Shown piece after piece: positions 52,062-60,729 of a DNA stretch of 64,000 bases (position 1 is the first letter of the stretch; every line of letters starts with the position of its first letter). The position numbers were made by a program, and so were the translations under genes. Below the pieces are notes generated by a model, which was not told the origin of the DNA, searched no databases, and was given only the letters and a program-made list of their open reading frames with translations. Source of the stretch: Methanosarcina flavescens (GTDB taxonomy: Archaea; Halobacteriota; Methanosarcinia; Methanosarcinales; Methanosarcinaceae). The stretch is taken from the NCBI RefSeq assembly GCF_001304615.2, contig NZ_CP032683.1, forward strand, positions 372,001 through 436,000, written 5' to 3'.

Positions 52062-53976
52062 ATGGAACAGGAAGTATACGAGAGAAGCATTGACCCTGCA
52101 ACCCTAACCATGCTTCAGAAAGCCAAAGAAGAAGGCGCTGAAACCGCCTGGGAAAGGTATGAGAAGCAATTACCTCAGTGCAGCTTCGGACAGCTAGGAA
52201 TCTGCTGCCGGAATTGCAATATGGGTCCATGCCGGATAGATCCTTTCGGGGAAGAAGCCGACAGGGGAATATGCGGTGCTACCGCAGATATCATAGTTGC
52301 AAGAAATCTCCTAAGATCAATTGCTGCAGGTGCAGCGGCTCATTCCGATCATGCAAGAGACACGGTGCTGACCTTCAAGAAAATGAGTGAGGGAAAGGCT
52401 GAAAGTTATAGAATAAAAGACACAGCAAAATTGTTATCCCTTGCGTCGGAATATGGAATTTCCTCCGAAGGGGGAAGCCTTGAGGAAGTAGCAGCAAGAC
52501 TCGCCGACATACTGCTTCTGGAATTTGGAAAACAGGAAGGACCCATCCTGTGTACCAGAAGAGCTCCCGAGATAAGGCTCAAACTCTGGGCAGAACTTGG
52601 AATAGAGCCAAGGGGAATTGACCGGGAAATCGTGGAGTGCATGCACAGAACCCACATGGGTGTGGATAATAATGCAGTCCATATCCTGCTGCAAGGGCTG
52701 CGCACAGGGCTTTCGGACGGTTGGGGAGGCTCGATGATCGCCACCGATATCCAGGATATACTCTTCGGAACTCCGCAGCCGAGAAGAAGTACTGTTAATC
52801 TGGGAGTGCTGTCCAGGGATAAAGTAAATGTAATCGTCCACGGGCATGAGCCAATTCTTTCAGAAATGATCGTGGAAGCTGCGGAAGATCCCGAGCTTCT
52901 TGAGCTCGCAGAAGAAAAAGGTGCAGCAGGCATCAACGTTGCTGGGATTTGCTGCACTGGCAATGAGACCCTGATGCGCCACGGGACTCCCATGGCAGGA
53001 ACTTTCCTCCAGCAGGAGCTTGCAGTAATTACAGGCGCTGTAGAGGCTATGGTAGTAGATGTCCAGTGTGTCATGCCGTCACTTGGAGAGCTTGCAGGCT
53101 GCTATCATACGAAATTTATATCTACATCCCCAAAAGCTGACTTTCCAAATACTGTAAGAATGGAATTTCACGAAGATAGGGCTTATGAAACTGCAAAAGA
53201 GATCGTAAGAGCAGCCGTCGAGAACTTCCCTAACAGAGTTCCGGAAAAGGTTACCATACCTGATGAAAAGCAGGAGTGCATGGTCGGTTTCAGTGTCGAA
53301 GCCATCCTGAATGCGCTTGGAGGAACCCCTGATCCTCTCATTGAAGCGATAAAAAGTGGAGCAGTTCGAGGAGTCGGGGCTGTTGTCGGCTGCAACAATG
53401 TAAAAGTGAAGCATAATTACGGGCATGTTAATCTTGTTAAGGAACTGATCAAAAACAACGTGCTCGTGGTGACAACTGGCTGCAATGCAATTGCCTGTGC
53501 TGAGGCAGGTCTGCTTTTGCCGGAAGCTTCCGAACTTGCGGGCGACGGGTTGAATTCTGTCTGTAAAGCCCTTGGCATACCTCCGGTCCTGCACATTGGG
53601 CTCCTGTGTTGATATCAGCCGTATCCTTGTGCTTTCATCTGCGCTTGCAAACTGCCTGGGCGTAGACATAAGTGACCTCCCGGCAGCGGGAGCGGCTCCA
53701 GAATGGATGAGCGAAAAAGCAGTCAGTATCGGGGCTTATGTGGTTTCGTCGGGTGTATTCACTGTGCTAGGTACTGCTCCGGCGGTGCTCGGAAGTCAGG
53801 CTGTTACGTCCCTTCTGACAGGAGGCTTAAACGATGTGATCGGAGCAACTTTCGCTGTTGAGCCCGATCCTTTCAAAGCGGCGGGCCTGATGCTTGAGCA
53901 CATTGACGGAAAAAGAGAGGCATTGGGTTTGATTACAGAGAAAGGAAAGGCACTGGGACTGACCTCAGAGAGATGA
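52062..53976 (+). pseudogene. cooS: Carbon monoxide dehydrogenase catalytic subunit, CooS, with a single-base frameshift
   Basis: The gene encodes a monofunctional Ni-Fe CO dehydrogenase (CO oxidation to CO2, electrons to CooF). N-terminal cysteines for the D and B clusters are in CSFGQLGICCRNCNMGPCRI. The C-cluster His is in VHGHEPILSE and ligands follow in AGICCTGNE, DVQC, VGCNNVK and TTGCNAIACAEAGL. At about 53598-53601 a GGG replaces GG: frame 1 ends in HIGLLC and a stop, whereas the next frame continues GSCVDISRILVLSSALANCL to the normal end, giving 637 residues if repaired. The last cluster ligand, Cys in GSCVD, lies after the shift. The TTG at 52050 also opens the frame; ATG 52062 is preferred. 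cooF starts six bases after. Confidence 0.9.
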
Positions 53977-53982
53977 TTTACA

Positions 53983-54492
53983 ATGAGAGATATAATGATT
54001 TGGCCCGAACGTTGCCTGGGCTGTCGCTCCTGTGAGATTGCCTGTGCAGTTGCACATTCCGAGAGCAAGAATCTTTTTTCGGCTATAGGAGAAAAGCCAG
54101 CCCCCAAAAAACGCATTAATCTGGAGTACGTACCTGACATTGAAACCTCTCTCCCCATTACCTGCCGCCACTGTAAGGATGCTCCCTGCGTTTCGGTTTG
54201 CCCTACAGAAGCTCTCTGCCAGGATGAGATTACCAGTACGGTAACTCATAACTCTGAATGCTGTGTAAACTGCTGGGCCTGTTCTACGGTATGCCCCCGC
54301 TTTATTTCTCTATACAAGATGATTCTCGTTATGGGCTGCTGGACCAGTTCCATGAACTCCAATCACGGAGTGATTAACAGGCAGGTTGAAGCAGGAATAA
54401 AATGTGATCTCTGTGAAGGCAGGGTTTTGCCTGCCTGTGTAGAAGCCTGCCCAACACATGCCCTTACTTTGTTCGAGACGGAAGAGAGTTAA
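53983..54492 (+). CDS. cooF: CooF-like 4Fe-4S ferredoxin, CO dehydrogenase electron carrier
   Basis: A 169-residue polyferredoxin of the HycB/CooF type with four cysteine clusters: CLGCRSCEIAC near residue 11, CRHCKDAPCVSVCP near 61, CCVNCWACSTVCP near 92 and CDLCEGRVLPACVEACP near 139. It accepts electrons from CooS and passes them to a hydrogenase or other acceptor. The third cluster is followed by an unusual RFISLYKMILVMGCWTSSMN segment instead of the standard PFGAI spacing. It starts six bases after the cooS end, so it is clearly co-transcribed. Confidence 0.9.
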   Translation: MRDIMIWPERCLGCRSCEIACAVAHSESKNLFSAIGEKPAPKKRINLEYVPDIETSLPITCRHCKDAPCVSVCPTEALCQDEITSTVTHNSECCVNCWACSTVCPRFISLYKMILVMGCWTSSMNSNHGVINRQVEAGIKCDLCEGRVLPACVEACPTHALTLFETEES

Positions 54493-54660
54493 AAGCTGAA
54501 ATAACCTGGAAATGTTCAGGAACTCTTAAAATAAACTAAATCGACTGGCGCATTCTGCTCCGGACAACAGAGTCTGCTTGCGCCATCGTTCCTTTCCCGA
54601 ATAAGAGTATTAAAGTAGCATTTCCTATTAAATGGGGAACTTAAAAATAGGGAGTCAGGC
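54493..54660. other. Intergenic region upstream of first usp gene
   Basis: A short AT-rich region with no gene. The usp ATG is preceded by GGGAGTCAGGC. Confidence 0.4.
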
Positions 54661-55119
54661 ATGATAAGCAGTATTTACAGGAAGATAATGGTTGCAACCG
54701 ACGGTTCGGAAAATGTCAGAAAAGCAGTCGAAACAGCAATTGAAATCGCAAAAATAAGCGGAGCAAAATTGTATGCTGTGTATGTAATCAACTATGGAGG
54801 ACCTTCGATAACTTATCCCGGGAATGTAGGATGGGAGAGAGTCGCTCTCGATTATTTCAAGACCGAAGGCAGGGAAGCGACCACTTATGTCGAAAACCTG
54901 GCGAAAGTTGAAAATGTTAATGTCGAATCCGTACTTCTGGAAGGAAATCCTGCGAATGAGATTGTCGATTTTGCTGAAGAAAACGATATTGACCTTATTG
55001 TTACGGGTACACTTGGAAGAACTGGAATTCAAAGATTCCTGCTGGGAAGCGTGGCTGAAAATGTGGTGAGGCACTCGAAAAAGGCAGTACTTGTCGTAAG
55101 AGGAGAAACTGCCGGATAA
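54661..55119 (+). CDS. Universal stress protein (UspA family), copy 1
   Basis: A 152-residue Usp with the ATP-binding form of the motif: KIMVATDGSENVRKAVETAI at the N-terminus and GTLGRTGIQRFLLGSVAENV (G-2x-G-9x-GS) at the C-terminus. It ends AVLVVRG. ATP-binding Usp proteins act as stress-related sensors or regulators in the cytoplasm. It lies just before a gate-domain membrane protein, perhaps a regulator of it. Two similar genes (56913, 57487) follow, so this is a local family. Confidence 0.93.
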   Translation: MISSIYRKIMVATDGSENVRKAVETAIEIAKISGAKLYAVYVINYGGPSITYPGNVGWERVALDYFKTEGREATTYVENLAKVENVNVESVLLEGNPANEIVDFAEENDIDLIVTGTLGRTGIQRFLLGSVAENVVRHSKKAVLVVRGETAG

Positions 55120-55214
55120 GGCAAATAAACATATAAAAACTAAAATTTTTCAAAGAAAGAGTCCAAGAGCCTTTCCGGATATATTAATTTACATCCCTAT
55201 ACAAATAACTAACA

Positions 55215-56150
55215 ATGATAGACCTTTTAATCCAGGTACTTGATTTTGTGCTTCCCGTACTTGCAATGATTTTTGTGGGGCTTGTAGGCACAGGTATACT
55301 TGTAGAACTGGGTCTAATGCAGAAGTTCTCAAAACTTGTAAGCCCTATTTTCGCCTACACCAACCTGCCCGATACCTGTGCTTCAGCCTTCCTGGTATCA
55401 ATAGGGTCTACTGTAGCTGCAAACAGCATGCTTTTCCAGGCAAAGAAAGAAAATTGCCTGGAGGACAGGGAAGTCCTGCTCTGCTCGATGATGAATGCTA
55501 CACCTGCTTACTTTCGGGAACTTTTCACCTACCAGATTCCAGTAGTCCTGCCTGCTCTCGGCTTTGTGGTAGGGGGATTCTATTCCCTTGTGTTTATAGT
55601 CACTGCAGTGGTTAAAATCCTGGTAATTGTGATTGCAAGCAAATTGTTTCTTAAAGACAACTCCTGCAGGGTTCTTGAGCCGGAAGCCAGGAAGAAGGTA
55701 TCCATAAAAACTGCAGTTAGCCGGGCTTTCAGGAAAGAGTTCAGGGCTTTTTTAAAGATTGCAGGGGTTTACCTTATTGCAACTACAATTGTCTTCGTAC
55801 TTCAGGAACAAGGAGTCTTCGAAATTTTCAGCGTGCTGCCGCTTGCTGAGATTTTTAAAATCCCTGCTGTGTCAATTGTCCCGCTGACAAGCTACGTAGC
55901 CAGCCCTATCCTTGGAATCTCACTTCTGGGTCCCATGATTCACTCAGGGGAGATAACAAACATACAGGCTATGATTGTGCTCATGCTTGGCAGTATGTTT
56001 ATGCTCCCAATTTTTGCGCTTCGCAGCCAGATCCCAAGTAAAGTAGCGATCTTCGGTACGCGCCTTGGTGTTCAGATTGTCGTGTACTCGACTGCAATAA
56101 GCGTGTTCGTAAGGCTTGCAATCCTGTTATTACTACTAAGTATTGCATAA
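55215..56150 (+). CDS. Nucleoside recognition (gate) domain membrane protein
   Basis: A 311-residue membrane protein with about eight to nine helices, resembling the SpmA/SpmB and nucleoside-recognition (Gate) family. The N-terminal VLPVLAMIFVGLVGTGILVE and TCASAFLVSIGSTVAANSML followed by MMNATPAYFRELFTYQIPVV are characteristic; the central KEFRAFLKIAGVYLIATTIV begins the second half. Members probably transport or bind nucleosides or ions; the substrate is unknown. It lies 95 bases after a usp gene on the same strand. The ATG has no strong Shine-Dalgarno site. Confidence 0.78.
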   Translation: MIDLLIQVLDFVLPVLAMIFVGLVGTGILVELGLMQKFSKLVSPIFAYTNLPDTCASAFLVSIGSTVAANSMLFQAKKENCLEDREVLLCSMMNATPAYFRELFTYQIPVVLPALGFVVGGFYSLVFIVTAVVKILVIVIASKLFLKDNSCRVLEPEARKKVSIKTAVSRAFRKEFRAFLKIAGVYLIATTIVFVLQEQGVFEIFSVLPLAEIFKIPAVSIVPLTSYVASPILGISLLGPMIHSGEITNIQAMIVLMLGSMFMLPIFALRSQIPSKVAIFGTRLGVQIVVYSTAISVFVRLAILLLLLSIA

Positions 56151-56364
56151 TATAGGAAAGGCAAAAGTAAGCTATATAGAAATTACCAATGTAAGGGTCA
56201 TCAGCACCGGAATTTCGGGTAAAGTAATTAATAGTATAGAATTTGCTGGAAAACTCTCTTTAAAGAGCCTATAAAAAATAGAAAAGATCATTTAAAAGGA
56301 AGAAAAATAGAGAGAATAACTAAAAATTACTTGTATAAACTTAGTAAAGATATAAAAACACAGC

Positions 56365-56450
56365 AGTGAACGGGGGTTTTTGAAGGAGGTTAAAATATGT
56401 TGGATATAATTATTGTCAATAATATTTGATTTTGAGTTCACCCGTTCACT
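56365..56450 (+). promoter_or_regulatory. Hairpin enclosing a Shine-Dalgarno site and a 10-codon ORF
   Basis: AGTGAACGGG (56365-56374) and CCCGTTCACT (56441-56450) are perfect 10-bp inverted arms. The 66-base interior contains AGGAGGT (56384-56390), an ATG six bases later, and a 10-codon ORF. A TATAAAAA box at 56351-56358 lies just upstream. The stem could fold in RNA as a regulatory leader, or in DNA as an operator pair. Confidence 0.55.
56397..56429 (+). CDS. 10-residue micropeptide ORF
   Basis: Starting at 56397 the codons read MLDIIIVNNI and stop at 56427-56429. The Shine-Dalgarno site AGGAGGT is perfect and six bases upstream. The peptide has Ile-rich character. It may be a leader peptide or a small protein; no downstream gene within 480 bases shares its transcript obviously. 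Translation is not proven. Confidence 0.4.
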   Translation: MLDIIIVNNI

Positions 56451-56912
56451 ACTCCCCTCTGTAGGTTAAGCTATATATATGTATTTTGGTGTCTCAAAAA
56501 GGTATTATCTTTTTGTGCTAAAACAATCATGAAGCGATCGGATTATAAGGATTTTTTTGTCCTCTTGATTATATAAAACATTATTAAAATGTTATTAAAA
56601 TATTATTAAAACATTGCTAAAATAATGCTATAAAATGTTAGAAAAGATTAAAGAAGCATTAAGAAAGTATTAATGATATAAAACGGCTTATTTAATTCAT
56701 CTCATATGATTCTCCAAGTATAGCATGATATAATAATTTAAAGGATATAAAGTAGAATCTGTCGAATAAAAGTTGTAATATAAAAATTAAAGAAAGAATT
56801 AAAGAAAAAAGTCATTACTTAAAAGCTGCAGTAAACTCTAATGCAAGAGTATAATGCAAAAACTCGAATTTAAAAATAATATAAAGATGTATAATGACCA
56901 GGGGATCTTAAT

Positions 56913-57362
56913 GTGGAAGGCAAGAGTTATACAAAAGTGATGATTACAACCGACGGTTCAAGGAATGCAAGGAAAGCAATTGACGCAGGAATCCAGCTTG
57001 CTAAACTCGCAGGAGCAAAGCTTTACGCTGTATACGTCATCGTTTCTGCAGGCTATACTCCTAGAGATTTCGGCTGGGAAGCATCATTGAGAGAATCTCT
57101 GGAGTTGGAAGCGAAAAAAGCTATTAATTTTGTTGAGGATGCCGGAAGAGCCGCAGGCATTGAGGTTGAACCCGTAATTCTTGAAGGGCATCCTGCAGAC
57201 AAAATTCTGGAGTTTTCAGAACAGGAAAGCGTGGACTTGATAGTTATGGGAACACTTGGAAGAACTGGGCTTGACAGATTCCTACTCGGGAGTGTAGCTG
57301 AGAAGGTGATAAGGCATTCAAAGATCCCGGTCATGGTCGTAAAAGGCGAAGCCGAGAAATAA
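56913..57362 (+). CDS. Universal stress protein (UspA family), copy 2
   Basis: A 149-residue ATP-binding-type Usp: KVMITTDGSRNARKAIDAGI and GTLGRTGLDRFLLGSVAEKV with the G-2x-G-9x-GS motif. The start is GTG with AGGGGA seven bases upstream. It is followed 124 bases later by a third copy. These two are more alike than either is to copy 1. Confidence 0.93.
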   Translation: MEGKSYTKVMITTDGSRNARKAIDAGIQLAKLAGAKLYAVYVIVSAGYTPRDFGWEASLRESLELEAKKAINFVEDAGRAAGIEVEPVILEGHPADKILEFSEQESVDLIVMGTLGRTGLDRFLLGSVAEKVIRHSKIPVMVVKGEAEK

Positions 57363-57486
57363 GGGAAAAATTCTTTCTCAAATTGAGTTTTATTAAAACA
57401 TATTTATCAAAACACACCCTATGGAAACATTTTAAAAAACAGAAGCTTAAAACAGAGCCTAAAATAAACTAATTGAGGGGATTGGT

Positions 57487-57936
57487 ATGAGAGGGGGGGC
57501 TTATCAAAGAATAATGATTGCAACCGACGGTTCAGAATTAGGTAAAAAAGCAGTTGTAACTGGAATTGACATTGCTAAACTAAGCGGAGCAAAAGTATAC
57601 GCCGTATATGTAGTAACCCCTGTGGCCTATACTGCAAGGGATCTTGGATGGGTGAGAGCCAGCATGGAAAACTTCAGAGCTGAAGGGAAAAGAGCTACAG
57701 CTTTCGTGGAAGATATCGCTAAAGCTGCAAACGTAGAGGTTGAATCAGTAATACTTGAAGGACATCCGGCAGAAGAAATCGTAGAGTTTGCAGAGCACAA
57801 TGGCATGGATTTGATAGTTATGGGAACACTTGGAAAAACAGGGTTTGATAGGTTCCTGCTTGGAAGTGTGGCCGAAAACGTTATCAGGCATTCAAAGACC
57901 CCTGTGCTTGTTGTAAAAGGCGAAAAATCCAGGTAA
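57487..57936 (+). CDS. Universal stress protein (UspA family), copy 3
   Basis: A 149-residue Usp of the ATP-binding type with RIMIATDGSELGKKAVVTGI and GTLGKTGFDRFLLGSVAENV. The start ATG follows GAGGGGATTGGT. It ends TPVLVVKGEKSR. Together with copies 1 and 2 it forms a tandem family; duplication is the likely origin, since copies 2 and 3 are adjacent. The next gene is convergent (pmbA). Confidence 0.93.
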   Translation: MRGGAYQRIMIATDGSELGKKAVVTGIDIAKLSGAKVYAVYVVTPVAYTARDLGWVRASMENFRAEGKRATAFVEDIAKAANVEVESVILEGHPAEEIVEFAEHNGMDLIVMGTLGKTGFDRFLLGSVAENVIRHSKTPVLVVKGEKSR

Positions 57937-58050
57937 AGTCGAAAAACGATAAGAATAAAAGACTTTCGTTTGTATTCGATTAAGAGGCGAAATAATCAAG
58001 AAAGCTATCTTTAAACCCTGGATCATTAGTAATAAACGTAACAAATATTG

Positions 58051-58075
58051 GAAAAAAGGCTCTTGAGGAGCCTTT
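58051..58075 (-). terminator. Terminator at the end of the pmbA transcript
   Basis: Read on the minus strand, AAAGGCTC, loop CTCAA, GAGCCTTT forms an 8-bp stem that ends in TTTTTT. The stem begins at the pmbA stop codon, so it should terminate the lonB-tldD-pmbA transcript. Confidence 0.75.
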
Positions 58076-59384
58076 AACCTACCACGCTCATATTCGAAAC
58101 CCGGATAGAAGGCGTAATTATTCCTCCGACTTTCCTGACATCAAAGCCTGCCCCTGTAATTTGCTTTAAGAGTTCGAAGGCATTGCCCGAAATCATTAGC
58201 GATTTTACAGGTTTATCAAGAGCCCCGTCTTTAATCGTGAAGGCATTTCTGGCTTCTACGGAGAAATCTCCTGAAATTGAATTTGCAGTATGTGCGCCGA
58301 TTACCGTATTTACGAAGACCCCGGACTGGGTATCAGCAATAACATCAGTCTGAGGGTAATCGATAATAAAGTTCCTGAGCCCTACGGAAGGTGGACTTGT
58401 ATAAGAAAACCTCGAGCCGTTTCCTGTGCTCTTTACGCCTGCTTTTCCTGCGGTATAACTGTCATAGAGATAAGTCTCAAGCACGCCTTTTTCAATTACA
58501 GTGGTGCGCTGCGAAGGTACACCCTCGTCATCCGAAGCTGAAGTTTCAATTCCGGCCTCAACCAGCCCGTCATCATAGATATTCAGTTCCGGTACTGCCA
58601 GCTCTTCCCCGAGTTTATCTATTAAACCTGATCTTCCCTTCTGGATATTGTCCGCATCAAGGGAAGGGGCAAGCGCTTCCTCAATAATGTCGGATAAAGC
58701 AAACGGATGGAAAATCACGTCAGTCTTTTGAGGTTCGATTTTTATACCACCGTTAGACTTCAATGCAAGTTCGGCTGCATTCTTTCCGAGGGCGAAGAAA
58801 TCAATATCAAGAGAACGCGATACCGCAAAGTCATAAGCTGTCGAAGTCTGCCCGTTAACCGTAATGACATCTACAAAACCGGAAACAGCTGTTGATTCCT
58901 CTTCTATCTCTATGCCGTTTGTGTTCAGAATAAGCCGCTTACCTTTTGCACGGTTAAAGCCTCCTGAAGTCGGATGTGTGCCCGGAACCTCCTTTGTGCC
59001 TTCAATAAGGGCAAGGGCATATTCAATACAGGCTTCAAGTTCCAGAGCCTCAACTTTTTTATCAAAAATACCAGAAACCGTGGGATATTTCCCGTTAGAA
59101 GGAAGGCTCACCCAATCAGGGTCGCTTTCCCTTACTTTTGCTTCGGCAACAGCGACCTCTACGGCATTTTCTATCTGTGCTGCTGAATTCGTACTGGCAA
59201 AGCCAACGGCTCCGTTCACTATAGCCCGGATTCCTATACCTTCCGAAAAACGGTCTTTAGCATGTTCTATGGCATCCTTTTTGAAGTTCACGCCTGTTGA
59301 GCGATTTGCAGCGTAATAGATCTCTGCTTCTTCGGCCCCTGCACTTTCCGCAAGCCTGAGAGCTTTCCTTGCAAGCTCGTACAT
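58074..59384 (-). CDS. pmbA: PmbA/TldE-type metalloprotease partner
   Basis: A 436-residue protein of the TldD/TldE family. In bacteria TldD and TldE (PmbA) form a heterodimeric metalloprotease that degrades or processes peptides; TldE lacks the active metal site. This copy has no HExxxH motif and shows the PmbA-type features GVNFKKDAIEHAKDRFSEGI, NGEAVGFASTNS-like AIVNGAVGFASTNSAAQI, TSASDDEGVPSQRTTVIEKG and GDFSVEARNAFTIKDG. ATG 59384 (MYELARK) is the family start; the frame extends to 59471 but that overlaps tldD. Two bases separate it from tldD, so the two form an operon with lonB. Confidence 0.92.
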   Translation of the reverse strand: MYELARKALRLAESAGAEEAEIYYAANRSTGVNFKKDAIEHAKDRFSEGIGIRAIVNGAVGFASTNSAAQIENAVEVAVAEAKVRESDPDWVSLPSNGKYPTVSGIFDKKVEALELEACIEYALALIEGTKEVPGTHPTSGGFNRAKGKRLILNTNGIEIEEESTAVSGFVDVITVNGQTSTAYDFAVSRSLDIDFFALGKNAAELALKSNGGIKIEPQKTDVIFHPFALSDIIEEALAPSLDADNIQKGRSGLIDKLGEELAVPELNIYDDGLVEAGIETSASDDEGVPSQRTTVIEKGVLETYLYDSYTAGKAGVKSTGNGSRFSYTSPPSVGLRNFIIDYPQTDVIADTQSGVFVNTVIGAHTANSISGDFSVEARNAFTIKDGALDKPVKSLMISGNAFELLKQITGAGFDVRKVGGIITPSIRVSNMSVVG

Positions 59385-59386
59385 AT

Positions 59387-60727
59387 TCAGGCACCTCCAA
59401 CAAGGGCTTTTGAGATAGCCAGATGGGGAGAACCATCTGATACTGGTGCAAGCTGCCCGGCTTTTCCACATCTCCCTGCGGTCATTTTCAGGTCGTTGCC
59501 TACAAGAACTACGTGGTTGAGTATCTCAAGGGTTTTACCTGAGAGAGAAACATCCTTTATAAGTTCAGCGAGTTCTCCATTTTTTATAAGGTATCCTTTC
59601 TCAGCATTGAACTGAAAAATTCCTTCCCCGGTATTCACCTGTCCTCCTCTGGACCCTATAAGATACATCCCGTCCTTTATCTCTTCAAGTATTTCTTCAA
59701 ATCTGGCATCCCCGTTATCTATGAAGGTATTGCTCATCCTGACAATGGGCATGGAATAACCCTGGGCCCTGCAATTCCCTGGAGTTCCTCCGAGTTTTGC
59801 TGCGGTTTCACGGGAATGAAGATAGGAATTAAAGACTCCGTTCTTGATTATTTCTGTCCTTCTTGATTGTGCCCCTTCGGCATCAAAAGGATAGTATCCG
59901 AATTCGTGAAGGGTAGGATCATCGATAATCGTAATAAGGGGAGATGCAATCTGTTCTCCGATTCTGTTTTCAAGAATAGAATCTCCTTCAAGGACAAGAT
60001 CAGCCTCGGATGCATGTCCAACGGCTTCGTGGGCAAAGACGCCAGCCAGTTCTTGATCAAGAATTACAGGCATTTCTCCGCCTTTAGGAGTTTTCGCATT
60101 GAGAAGTTCAACTGCGGTATTTCCTGCCTTGCCAGCAAGTTCCAGAACGTTTTCGTTTTCAAAAAGCTCATATCCGTACCCAAAACGGCTCTCCCTGCCT
60201 GCTTGATACACGCCGTTCTCGGAGGCAACCGCAGAAACTACAAAACCGACGTTCATAAGCTCATAACCCGACTCAATACCATCTGAACTCCTGTATTCGA
60301 CTTTAAACTCGGATTCCAGGTACATCACTTTGGTACTGTTAACGCCCTTTACTTTTGCACTGTTTTCTATGCTCTTTAAAAGATCGACTTTTTCCTCAAT
60401 AGAGACATCCCTCGGGTCAATCCTGATTTCAGGAAGGTCCTTCACCTCAGGAGGATTTATGACCGCAAGTTCTACATCTTCCTTTGGGGTACTGGCATTC
60501 ATAGAAAAAGCAAGTTTTGAGGCAGCATCGACTCCTTTTTTAAGGTCGATATCCCCTTCTACCGAGGTATAACCCCAAGAACCTCCACAGAGGGCCCTTA
60601 CGCCGGCTCCTCTTGTGAAGTTTCTGGAGATCTCCTCAATTTTTCCGTTATCCAGAATAATTGAGGTAGAACTACCCTCAATTACCCTGCAGTCATAAAA
60701 TTTAATATCCTGCATAATATCTGTCAT
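59387..60727 (-). CDS. tldD: TldD metalloprotease subunit
   Basis: The catalytic partner of PmbA. The metal-binding motif is in GVFAHEAVGHASEADLVLEG (HExxxH, with further ligands downstream), and GAGVRALCGGSWGYTSVEGD lies in the N-terminal domain. The C-terminal GSRGGQVNTGEGIFQFNAEK is conserved in TldD. ATG 60727 (MTDIMQDIKF) starts three bases after lonB; ATG 60742 would overlap lonB. The protein has 446 residues. It probably degrades peptides left by LonB or other proteases, which is inference. Confidence 0.93.
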   Translation of the reverse strand: MTDIMQDIKFYDCRVIEGSSTSIILDNGKIEEISRNFTRGAGVRALCGGSWGYTSVEGDIDLKKGVDAASKLAFSMNASTPKEDVELAVINPPEVKDLPEIRIDPRDVSIEEKVDLLKSIENSAKVKGVNSTKVMYLESEFKVEYRSSDGIESGYELMNVGFVVSAVASENGVYQAGRESRFGYGYELFENENVLELAGKAGNTAVELLNAKTPKGGEMPVILDQELAGVFAHEAVGHASEADLVLEGDSILENRIGEQIASPLITIIDDPTLHEFGYYPFDAEGAQSRRTEIIKNGVFNSYLHSRETAAKLGGTPGNCRAQGYSMPIVRMSNTFIDNGDARFEEILEEIKDGMYLIGSRGGQVNTGEGIFQFNAEKGYLIKNGELAELIKDVSLSGKTLEILNHVVLVGNDLKMTAGRCGKAGQLAPVSDGSPHLAISKALVGGA

Positions 60728-60729
60728 AA

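Larger units (their letters stand above)
56151..56912. other. Long intergenic region with the microORF hairpin
   Basis: Except for the hairpin element at 56365-56450 (listed separately) no gene is seen. The rest is AT-rich with repeated TTATTAAAA units (56571-56640). The right end carries the promoter of the second usp gene, with ATAATATAAAG near 56876. Confidence 0.5.

Noticed and set aside
56571-56640. Repeated TTATTAAAA as a replication origin
   Set aside because: There is no Orc1/Cdc6 gene or ORB-type motif nearby; simple AT-rich repetition explains it.
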